Positions 7,523-14,434 of a DNA stretch of 64,000 nucleotides are shown here, piece by piece (within the stretch, counting starts at the first letter, position 1; each line of letters begins with the position of its first letter). Location: assembly GCA_029212745.1 (NCBI GenBank), contig JARGOL010000004.1, positions 124,001 to 188,000 of the forward strand, read 5' to 3'. This stretch comes from Alcanivoracaceae bacterium (GTDB taxonomy: Bacteria > Pseudomonadota > Gammaproteobacteria > Pseudomonadales > Alcanivoracaceae). A program made the translations under genes and the position numbers. The notes beneath the pieces are model-generated. The model had not been told where the DNA came from. It ran no database searches and saw only the letters and a list, made by a program, of their open reading frames with translations.

Positions 7523-8740
7523 ATGCTTCGTTACTTGCGTTTCTTTGTGAACCCCATCGTCATGACGATCATTTCCGTGGGCCTGCTGTTTGGCGGCGTA
7601 TGGATGTGGCTGCCGGGCATTCTCTACATTGCCGGCGTCGCCATTGCCGACCAGCTCTACCCGCACGACACCGAGGAAGCGCCGTACAAGTTTCCGGCGG
7701 TGCTGGATGTCGCCCTGTACCTGTCACTGCCCATGGTGCTGCTGCTGTTCGTCTGCCTGATGTGGGCCATGGGTTCCGGCAGCACCGACATCTTCGGTAT
7801 CGGTGCCTTTATCCAGCAGCACACCGGCATTGACGTGGTGGCCGCGCGCAACAACACCGCCTGGTACCACTACCCGCTGATGCTGCTGTCCATTGCCCTG
7901 CCCGCCAACGGCGCCTCGGGGCTGGCCGGCCATGAGCTGACCCACCGCACCTCGCGCCCGTTCGACCTGTGGCTGGGCCGCACTGCCATGGCCACCTGGT
8001 GGGGCATCGCCTTCCCCATCGAGCACGTGTATGGCCACCATGCCTATGTGGCCACCACCAAGGATCCGGCCACCGCCGCCCGTGGTGATTCCCTCTACCA
8101 GCACCTGCCCAAGGCGCTCAAGCGCACCGTGGTGAATGCCTGGGAACTGGAAACCGAGCGCCTGAAGAAGCTGGGCAAGTCGTTCTGGTCACCCTCCAAT
8201 GTGCTGCTGCGCATGGGTGCTGTGTCCGTGTTCTTCACTGTGAGCGCCTACATGCTCGCCGGCATCCCCGGTCTGCTGGCCTACTTCTACATCTGCTTCA
8301 TGTGCAAGGTGACGCTGGAAGCGCTGAACTATGTGGAGCACTACGGCCTGCTGCGCCAGCCTGACCAGCCGGTGCAACCGCGCCACAGCTGGAACTGCAA
8401 CCACACCGTAAGCGGCGTGTTCACTTACAACCTGACCCGCCACAGCCATCACCATGCCGATGCGCAGGTGCATTACCAGGACCTGAAGGCCTTCGCCGAG
8501 CAGCCGGAAATGCCCGGCGGCTTGCAGACCGCCTACCTGTCCGTGTTCGTGCCGTCCCTGTGGCGCAAGAAGATTGCACCGAAGCTGCTCACCTGGGATC
8601 GCGAGCAGGCCGCGGAAGCCGAGTACCCGCTGCTGGCCCAGGCCAACATCGACAGCGGCTGGCCGGAGCTGATGGACAGTGTCGCTAACGAGAAGACCGG
8701 CATGCATGGCCACAGCGGCGGCCAGACAGCCGCCGCCTGA
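7523..8740 (+). CDS. AlkB-like membrane diiron monooxygenase (divergent)
   Basis: A 405-residue integral-membrane fatty-acid-desaturase-superfamily hydroxylase. Histidine boxes are HELTHR (137-142), EHVYGHH (167-173), NYVEHYG (269-275) and RHSHHH (306-311), with hydrophobic helices at about 10-43, 60-84, 113-130 and 230-262. The last box has HHH where classical alkane hydroxylases have HSDHH, and the acceptor segment differs (NLTRHSHHHADAQVHYQDL). The next gene encodes a XylA-type ferredoxin reductase, as in xylene (XylMA) and p-cymene (CymA) systems, whereas classical AlkB uses rubredoxin. The substrate could be an alkane, alkylaromatic or terpenoid. AraC control is likely. Confidence 0.88.
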   Translation: MLRYLRFFVNPIVMTIISVGLLFGGVWMWLPGILYIAGVAIADQLYPHDTEEAPYKFPAVLDVALYLSLPMVLLLFVCLMWAMGSGSTDIFGIGAFIQQHTGIDVVAARNNTAWYHYPLMLLSIALPANGASGLAGHELTHRTSRPFDLWLGRTAMATWWGIAFPIEHVYGHHAYVATTKDPATAARGDSLYQHLPKALKRTVVNAWELETERLKKLGKSFWSPSNVLLRMGAVSVFFTVSAYMLAGIPGLLAYFYICFMCKVTLEALNYVEHYGLLRQPDQPVQPRHSWNCNHTVSGVFTYNLTRHSHHHADAQVHYQDLKAFAEQPEMPGGLQTAYLSVFVPSLWRKKIAPKLLTWDREQAAEAEYPLLAQANIDSGWPELMDSVANEKTGMHGHSGGQTAAA

Positions 8741-8750
8741 TTGCCGGCTT

Positions 8751-8870
8751 CCCTCACCCTGTCCCTCTCCCGAAGGGAGAGGGGACCAGATTTGCGGGGC
8801 AGTGCCGCTCTGCCTGAACGAGCAGCTACTCTAAGCCCCTCTCCCTCCGGGAGAGGGGTTGGGGTGAGGG
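8751..8870. repeat. Family B inverted-repeat element between monooxygenase and reductase genes
   Basis: Unit 1 at 8751-8785 (CCCTCACCCTGTCCCTCTCC...GGGAGAGGGGA) and unit 2 at 8836-8870 (CCCCTCTCCC...GGGAGAGGGG-TTGGGGTGAGGG) each form a hairpin. Their outer ends, CCCTCACCC and GGGTGAGGG, also pair, giving a 120-bp imperfect inverted repeat. The same element is at 16731 and 18497. Here it sits inside a probable operon and could stabilise or attenuate the message. Confidence 0.75.
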
Positions 8871-8996
8871 GTTGGGATGAGGGCGGCCGCCGCACATTGG
8901 ATTGGCAGCGTTCCCGTCAATCCGGGATGAACACTAACAAAGCGGGGCGGGGGCGCAGGTAGAAACAACCGCCCAACACCCGCAGAGGAGACAGCC

Positions 8997-10067
8997 ATGT
9001 TCGGTTTTCTGAAAGCCAAGCCACAACAGGTCACGCTGGTGGACGACAACGGCGAAACGGTGAAGTCGTTCACCACGGAGCCGAAGGAAACCGTGCTCAA
9101 CGCCGCGCTGCGTGAAGGCATCGACTTTCCCTACAGCTGCAAGGTGGGCGGCTGCGCCAGCTGCAAGTGCCAGCTGGTGAGCGGCAAGGTGAAAGAGCTT
9201 ACCGACAAGAGCTACCTGCTCAGCGCCGAGGAGCTGCAGTCGGGCTATATCCTCGGCTGCCAGAGCATCCCCAAATCGGAACTGGTGGTGCGCATGCCCG
9301 AGGCCGGCTCACCCGCCGTGCCCGGCACACTGACCAGCATCCACTGGCTCACCCATGACATTGCCGAAGTGCACCTCAATCTCGACAACACGGTGACGTA
9401 TCGTCCCGGGCAATACGCCTCGGTGGCGCCGGCAAACGCCAGCCTGCCGGCACGCTGTTATTCCTTTGCCCATGCCGTGAGTGACGGCGGTGACCGGGCC
9501 GTGTCGTTTTTCGTGCGCAAGATTCCCGGCGGCAACCTGAGCCACTGGCTCACCGATGCCGACAACCTGGGCAAGGCCGTCACCCTCTCCACCGTCGCCG
9601 GTGACTGCACCCTGCGCGAAGACAGCAGCCCCATTGTCTGCCTCGCCGGTGGCTCGGGCCTGTCGCCCATCGTCGCCATCCTGGAAGGGGCGCTGAAAAG
9701 CGGCCAGGATACGCGCCCGGTACAGCTGCTGTTTGGTGCCCGTCGCCAGGAAGACCTGTACTACCTGGGTGAGCTGAACGCACTCGGGGAAAAATGGCGC
9801 GCCGATTTCACCGTCACCCCGGTGCTCTCGGACGAGCCGCAGGACAGCGACTGGAAAGGCAAGCGCGGCTGGCTGGCCGATGCCATCACGGCAGAGAATG
9901 CCGCCGGCCACCAGGCCTACCTGTGCGGCCCGCCGGTGATGATCGATACCTGCATGGAAAAACTGAAAGCCCTGGGCATCGCCCCGGCGCAGATCTTCTT
10001 TGATCGCTTCAGTGACCAGAGTGACGGCACGGACTCGAACGTGGTGTCGATCAAGCAGGCGGGGTGA
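8997..10067 (+). CDS. XylA/CymA-type ferredoxin-NAD(P)H reductase
   Basis: A 356-residue electron-transfer protein. The plant-type [2Fe-2S] domain (about 12-95) has CKVGGCASC and a fourth Cys in ILGCQ, spaced C-x4-C-x2-C-x~30-C. An FNR-type FAD domain follows (RPGQYASV, RCYSFAHA), then an NAD(P) domain (LAGGSGLSPIVAIL, CGPPVMID). This layout passes electrons from NAD(P)H through FAD and the cluster to a membrane diiron hydroxylase. GAGGAG lies before the ATG at 8997. It is 256 bp downstream of the AlkB-like gene on the same strand and is almost certainly its partner. Confidence 0.92.
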   Translation: MFGFLKAKPQQVTLVDDNGETVKSFTTEPKETVLNAALREGIDFPYSCKVGGCASCKCQLVSGKVKELTDKSYLLSAEELQSGYILGCQSIPKSELVVRMPEAGSPAVPGTLTSIHWLTHDIAEVHLNLDNTVTYRPGQYASVAPANASLPARCYSFAHAVSDGGDRAVSFFVRKIPGGNLSHWLTDADNLGKAVTLSTVAGDCTLREDSSPIVCLAGGSGLSPIVAILEGALKSGQDTRPVQLLFGARRQEDLYYLGELNALGEKWRADFTVTPVLSDEPQDSDWKGKRGWLADAITAENAAGHQAYLCGPPVMIDTCMEKLKALGIAPAQIFFDRFSDQSDGTDSNVVSIKQAG

Positions 10068-10096
10068 ATAGCAACAGCATTGCCACACTGAAAAGA

Positions 10097-10118
10097 TTCG
10101 CGGCGTGTACGCCGCGAA
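10097..10118. repeat. REP-like palindrome (family A)
   Basis: A perfect hairpin with 10-bp arms TTCGCGGCGT/ACGCCGCGAA and a 2-nt loop, 30 bp after the reductase stop. It may serve as a transcript end in the convergent gap before the sugar-dehydrogenase gene. Confidence 0.8.
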
Positions 10119-10201
10119 CCCGACATCCCTGAAACACGCCCCGACGCCCCCGAATCACACCCGCGCCGAGCCATGAACCACCCAGCCCGCCAAGCGCCGA
10201 T

Positions 10202-11281
10202 TCAGTTATCCGGGACAATCCGGTAAATGCTGCCGTCATCGGTGGCCACGTACAGATACCCTGCCGGTCCCTCGATCACGTTGCGCACGCGCTGGTTCAG
10301 CTCGGCAAGCAAACGCGCCTCGGCCACGGCCTGGCCGTTGTCATCCAGCGTCACTCGATTCAGGTGCTTGAGTTTCATGGCGCCACTGAACAGGTCGCCC
10401 TGCCATTCGGGAAACTTGTCGCCGCGGTACCGCACCAGACCGCTGGGGGCGATGGAAGGAATATAGACTTTGACCGGATCTTCCATGCCGGGCTTGCTCT
10501 TTGCTTCGCCCACATCCAGCGGCCCCCAGTATTCCTTGCCCTGGGAAACCACCGGCCAGCCGTAATTGCGGCCGGGCTTGATCAGGTTGATCTCGTCGCC
10601 CCCGCGCGGGCCATGTTCGATGGCCCACAGCTCACCGGTGTCATCATCAAAAAACATCCCCTGCGGGTTGCGGTGACCAAGACTCCAGATCTCTGGCAGC
10701 ACATTGTCACGGCCCACGAACGGGTTATCGGCGGGCACCGAGCCATCCAGGTTCAGGCGCAGGATGCTGCCGGCATGGGTGGTCAGGTCCTGGCCGTTTT
10801 CGCGCACGCCCCGGTCACCGAGGCTGAAGAACACATGGCCGTTGCCATCAAAGGCAATGCGGCTGCCGAAGTGACGCCCGGTGTCGGTACCGGATTGTGT
10901 GTAAAGCAGCACCTGCCACTTGCGGATCGCCGTGCCCGCCAGCTGCGCCCGGGCCAGCGTGGTGACGCCAAACCCGTCATCGTTGCTGGCGGCATAGGTA
11001 AAGTAGATCCAGTCGCTGTCCGCCGGGATGGCCACATCCAGCAGGCCGGCCTGGCCCTTGGCATGCACCGCCGGCACGCCGCTCACGGTCTCGCGGCTGC
11101 CGGTTCTGGTATTGAGGACATAGAGCTGCCCTTCCCGGGCCGTGACCAGCATCTCGGTGTCATTCAGGAACGCCATGCCCCAGGGAATGCCATTGATGCT
11201 GCCGACTTTTTCCAGCTGATACGCCTGGGCAGCGCCCACCAGCAGCGCCAGCAGTGCAACCAGACAACGGATACCCGCCAT
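10202..11281 (-). CDS. Exported PQQ-dependent sugar dehydrogenase-like beta-propeller
   Basis: A 359-residue protein of the glucose/sorbosone dehydrogenase family (soluble aldose dehydrogenase, YliI/Asd-like). Residues 1-20 form a signal peptide ending AAQA. Family blocks are NGIPWGMAFLNDTEMLVTAR, GQAGLLDVA, GRHFGSRIAFDGNGHVFFSL, the SLGHRNPQGM segment bearing a cofactor-site His-Arg, and EHGPRGGDEINLIKPGRNYG. The likely reaction is periplasmic oxidation of a sugar or alcohol with PQQ. An AAGGAG site lies before the ATG. No PQQ biosynthesis genes are in the window, so cofactor loading is unproven. Confidence 0.87.
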   Translation of the reverse strand: MAGIRCLVALLALLVGAAQAYQLEKVGSINGIPWGMAFLNDTEMLVTAREGQLYVLNTRTGSRETVSGVPAVHAKGQAGLLDVAIPADSDWIYFTYAASNDDGFGVTTLARAQLAGTAIRKWQVLLYTQSGTDTGRHFGSRIAFDGNGHVFFSLGDRGVRENGQDLTTHAGSILRLNLDGSVPADNPFVGRDNVLPEIWSLGHRNPQGMFFDDDTGELWAIEHGPRGGDEINLIKPGRNYGWPVVSQGKEYWGPLDVGEAKSKPGMEDPVKVYIPSIAPSGLVRYRGDKFPEWQGDLFSGAMKLKHLNRVTLDDNGQAVAEARLLAELNQRVRNVIEGPAGYLYVATDDGSIYRIVPDN

Positions 11282-11448
11282 AGCCTCTCACTCCTTCAGG
11301 ATGTCGATGATCTTGCCCGTGACCACCAGTGTACCGCCACCGCTCGTCAATGCCGTGTTGCCAGGCCGGCCTGCCGTGCATCCGGCTGCTGGACAGCAGG
11401 CCACCGGCAAGCCACTCTTCCAATACACCATACGCCCGGGAAGCAGGC

Positions 11449-11952
11449 ATGCAATTCACCCTGCACAACAGCTACCCCTGGCCCGCGGACATTGTCGTGC
11501 AGGTGTTTGCCGACCAGGATTTCTTCACCGAAAAGTACCGCCGCTGCGGCGCGGAAAATATTCGGGTGCTGGCGTATGAACACGACGGCGACCGGTCACA
11601 TATCACCGTGGAACGCCAGGTGCGCCTGGCCGAGATACCCGCCTTTGCCCGGCGCATCCTGCCCACCACCCTGACACTGGTCCAGTCGGACGACTGGGAC
11701 CGCAGCAGCAAGAGCGGACATATCGATATCCGGCTCTCCGGCGTACCCGCACGCATTACCTGTGACATGGTGCTGGCAGACAACACCGGCGGTGCGGAGA
11801 TGACCCTCGATTTCCGGATCAACGTGGATGTGCCCCTGGTCGGCGAGCGCCTGGCACGCTTGCTGGCGCTCGACCTGAAACGCAAATTCCGTATCGACAG
11901 CGAACAGGCCGCCATCGTCATCGCCGAACTGGCACCACGCTACGGTGGCTGA
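11449..11952 (+). CDS. DUF2505 domain-containing protein
   Basis: A 167-residue soluble protein with the DUF2505 pattern, an SRPBCC-like helix-grip fold: it opens with MQFTLHNSYPWPADIVVQVF and DQDFFTEKYRRCGAENIRVL and ends with IDSEQAAIVIAELAPRYGG. The function of the family is unknown; the fold suggests a hydrophobic ligand. The start at 11449 matches the family N terminus and follows GGAAGCAGG; a longer frame from 11329 has no family support. It lies alone between the sugar dehydrogenase and alkB, and may share the alkane-related context. Confidence 0.8.
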   Translation: MQFTLHNSYPWPADIVVQVFADQDFFTEKYRRCGAENIRVLAYEHDGDRSHITVERQVRLAEIPAFARRILPTTLTLVQSDDWDRSSKSGHIDIRLSGVPARITCDMVLADNTGGAEMTLDFRINVDVPLVGERLARLLALDLKRKFRIDSEQAAIVIAELAPRYGG

Positions 11953-12126
11953 GCCCGGCGATTCGGCCGGCTGACAGGGCACGTGTGTGCGCCCCCACCA
12001 GCGCTGCCGTGGCCGGGACAGAGGCTATTGCAGACCTGCTCGCGGTGAGCCACACGGGAACTCTATCTCACTGTTTTGTAACGCTTTACTCGCCCATTCG
12101 CGACGCCCACCGCCGCCACCACTTTG

Positions 12127-12140
12127 TTGATCCAAATCAA
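12127..12140. promoter_or_regulatory. Perfect FNR/Anr box upstream of alkB
   Basis: TTGAT-CCAA-ATCAA matches the FNR/Anr consensus TTGAT-N4-ATCAA at every position. Its centre (12133.5) is about 46 bp upstream of the start predicted from the -10 element at 12168-12173, close to a class II activator position. It suggests oxygen-responsive control of the hydroxylase gene. Confidence 0.7.
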
Positions 12141-12154
12141 TACATCCAAAACTG

Positions 12155-12173
12155 TTACATCAGAGGATGTAAT
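12155..12173. promoter_or_regulatory. Inverted repeat and -10 element of the alkB promoter
   Basis: TTACATC-AGAG-GATGTAA (12155-12172) is a perfect 7-bp inverted repeat. Its right arm overlaps TGTAAT (12168-12173), a 5/6 match to TATAAT. A protein bound here would block the promoter, so this is a candidate repressor operator next to the Anr box. The remainder of the 273-bp gap from 11953 shows no gene. Confidence 0.5.
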
Positions 12174-12225
12174 CGTTAGCGCTGCTGGCGCCTTTTTACT
12201 CAATCACTTTGGCGAGGACCACACC

Positions 12226-13377
12226 ATGCTCGAGCACCTCAACCCCCGCATCATGGCGGCCTTGAAGAAATGGGGCTTCCTGCTGTTCTGGATCGCGGTA
12301 CTGCCGATCCTGCCCATTGCTGCCTATGGCGGCCGTGACACCGGCACCCAGGACTACTGGGCCTGGGCCATCTACTTCACCGTGTTCGGCATCATCCCGC
12401 TGCTCGATTACATGGTCGGCAAGGACCCCACCAACCCGGACGAGAAAACCGAGGTGCCGGCCCTGACCCAGGAGAAGATCTACCGCGCCTTCCCGCTGAT
12501 CCTCGGCTGCGTCTGGCTCGGTGTGCTCTACTTTGCCGGGCACATTTTTGCCACGGCGGATTACGGCCTGCTGGGTATGATTGGCTGGGTGCTGTCCATC
12601 GGCACGCTGGGCGGCGCCATTGCCATCGTGCTGGCCCATGAGCTGGTGCACAAGGACGAGCGCCTTGAGAACTGGTTTGGCGGGCTACTGCTGTCCAGCG
12701 TCTGTTACGCCGGCTTCAAGGTGGAGCACATTCGCGGCCACCATGTGTTCGTGGCCACACCCGATGACGGTGCCTCGGCGCAGTTTAACCAGAGTGTCTG
12801 GAATTTCCTGCCGAAAGCACTCGCGCACAACTTTGTTACCGCTTGGCAGCTGGAAGCGCAGCGTCTGCGCCGCAAGGGCCTGAAGGCGTTCTCCGTGCAC
12901 AATGAACTGATCTGGTGGTACGCCATCAGCGTCCTGTTTGCTGCCAGTTTTTTCCTGCTGTGGGGCTGGCAAGGCCTGGTGTTCTTCCTGCTGGTGGGCC
13001 TGGTGGCCGGCAGCACGCTGGAAGTGATCAACTATGTGGAGCACTACGGCCTGCACCGTCGCCTGCTGGACAACGGCAAGTACGAACGCGTCACCCCGGC
13101 GCACAGCTGGAACTCCAACTACTTCCTCACCAACCTGGCGCTGTTCCAGCTGCAACGCCACAGCGACCACCATGCCTACGGCAAGCGCCGCTATCAGGTG
13201 CTGCGCCATTACGAGGACAGCCCCCAGCTGCCCGGCGGTTACGCTGCCATGTATGTGCTAGCACTGGTGCCGCCGCTGTGGAAGGCGGTAATGAACCCAC
13301 GCGTGGAAGCCTACTATCAGGGCGAGATGGACCAGCTGTTCCGCGAGCGGCCGCGGGTCAACAACATCACCGCCTGA
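12226..13377 (+). CDS. alkB: Alkane 1-monooxygenase, canonical AlkB
   Basis: A 383-residue integral-membrane diiron alkane hydroxylase. The boxes HELVHKD (from 139), EHIRGHH (167-173), NYVEHYG (269-275) and LQRHSDHHAY (309-318) all match the alkane hydroxylase consensus, and helices are predicted at about 15-35, 44-64, 90-107, 112-137 and 230-266. It converts n-alkanes to 1-alkanols using rubredoxin and rubredoxin reductase, neither of which is encoded here. GAGGA seven bases upstream supports ATG 12226; a frame from 12124 would swallow the promoter elements. It has no adjacent dedicated regulator; the next gene is metR. Confidence 0.95.
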   Translation: MLEHLNPRIMAALKKWGFLLFWIAVLPILPIAAYGGRDTGTQDYWAWAIYFTVFGIIPLLDYMVGKDPTNPDEKTEVPALTQEKIYRAFPLILGCVWLGVLYFAGHIFATADYGLLGMIGWVLSIGTLGGAIAIVLAHELVHKDERLENWFGGLLLSSVCYAGFKVEHIRGHHVFVATPDDGASAQFNQSVWNFLPKALAHNFVTAWQLEAQRLRRKGLKAFSVHNELIWWYAISVLFAASFFLLWGWQGLVFFLLVGLVAGSTLEVINYVEHYGLHRRLLDNGKYERVTPAHSWNSNYFLTNLALFQLQRHSDHHAYGKRRYQVLRHYEDSPQLPGGYAAMYVLALVPPLWKAVMNPRVEAYYQGEMDQLFRERPRVNNITA

Positions 13378-13386
13378 GCCGTCCTG

Positions 13387-14295
13387 TCAGCCCGACGTTG
13401 CCTGGCCCGCCCCTGCGCGGGCCAGGTCAATGAAGGCCCGCAGGTAATCCACCGACAGGTCGCCCTCGCGGGCACCCAGCCAGATCTGCTTGTCGATGCC
13501 GGCCTTGCCCAGCCGCACCGGCACCAACGGCAAGGTGTCGGCGTACTGCTGCACCAGCCAGCGCGGCAACGCCGCCACACCGCGGCCACTGACCACCATC
13601 TGCAGCATGATGTCCGTGGTCTCGCTGGTCTTGTGCTGGCGCGGCCCGACACCGGCGGGCTGCAGGAACTGGCTGAAGATATCCAGCCGCTCCGGCGCCA
13701 CCGGATAGGTGATCAACACCTCGCTGGCGAGATCCGCCGGCAGCACATGGGTCTTGCCCGCCAGCGGGTGATCCTGGCCCACCACCAGCACCTGCTCGTA
13801 ATCGAACACCGGCTCGAACACCAGGCCCGGCTTGTGCAACGGGTCGGGCGTTACCAGCAGGTCAATCTCATAACCGAACAGGGCACCGATGCCGCCGAAC
13901 TGGAATTTCTGGCGCACGTCCACGTCCACGTCCGGCCACTGGTCCAGGTACGGCGACACCACCTTCAGCAGCCACTGGTAACAGGGATGGCACTCCATGC
14001 CGATGCGCAGGGTGCCACGCTCGCCCTGGGCGAACTGGGCCAGGCGTTGCTCCGCCAGCTCCAGTTGCGGCAGCACCCGGTTGGCCACCGCCAGCAGGAA
14101 TTCACCGGACTGGGTCAGGCGCAGGCTGCGCCCTTCGCGCAGCCACACCGGCGTGCCCAGCTGCTGCTCAAGCTTGCGCATGGTGTGGCTCAGCGCCGAC
14201 TGGCTCAGGCACAGCACCCCGGCGGCGGCGGTGAGGGAACCCTGGCGGTCCACTTCGCGAATGATGGACAGGTGGTGACGATCGAGGAATGACAT
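13387..14295 (-). CDS. metR: MetR, LysR-type regulator of methionine synthesis
   Basis: A 302-residue LysR-type protein. The N-terminal helix-turn-helix (GSLTAAAGVLCLSQSALSHT) is followed by the dimerisation helix and an effector domain containing GMECHPCYQWLLKV, a segment characteristic of MetR. It is divergent from metE with a 139-bp gap, the arrangement known from enteric bacteria and pseudomonads, where MetR with homocysteine activates metE. Its 3' end is only 9 bp from the alkB stop, so the two genes converge with no clear terminator between them. Confidence 0.93.
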   Translation of the reverse strand: MSFLDRHHLSIIREVDRQGSLTAAAGVLCLSQSALSHTMRKLEQQLGTPVWLREGRSLRLTQSGEFLLAVANRVLPQLELAEQRLAQFAQGERGTLRIGMECHPCYQWLLKVVSPYLDQWPDVDVDVRQKFQFGGIGALFGYEIDLLVTPDPLHKPGLVFEPVFDYEQVLVVGQDHPLAGKTHVLPADLASEVLITYPVAPERLDIFSQFLQPAGVGPRQHKTSETTDIMLQMVVSGRGVAALPRWLVQQYADTLPLVPVRLGKAGIDKQIWLGAREGDLSVDYLRAFIDLARAGAGQATSG

Positions 14296-14319
14296 ACATG
14301 AACCATATAGATTGTTTTC

Positions 14320-14332
14320 TGAATATTGATCA
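14320..14332. promoter_or_regulatory. Candidate MetR site in the metR-metE gap
   Basis: TGAATATTGATCA differs by one base from the MetR consensus TGAA-N5-TTCA. It lies in the AT-rich part of the divergent promoter region (14296-14434). Confidence 0.45.
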
Positions 14333-14434
14333 TTTTACTTCATGTTATGCCGTTCCTACCATGCCTGCCATTGATCACCCGGTTTCGCTCACCGGCTACT
14401 GGTCACCGGATAACAGACAACAGGAATTGCAGTC

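Noticed and set aside
8751-8870. Family B hairpins as Rho-independent terminators
   Set aside because: The stems are strong but no T tract follows, and the same element occurs at several other intergenic sites, so it is listed as a repeat.
11288-11404. Short minus-strand frame ending in GGGTLVVTGKIIDILKE just before the sugar-dehydrogenase gene
   Set aside because: The tail looks protein-like, but the frame is only about 38 codons from a possible GTG, its last codons are the ribosome-binding site of the next gene, and going further upstream it would have to overlap the DUF2505 gene. It could be a remnant but cannot be supported.
12124-12225. Upstream extension of alkB to an ATG at 12124
   Set aside because: It would place the Anr box and the predicted promoter inside the gene and lacks a ribosome site; ATG 12226 has GAGGA and the normal family N terminus.
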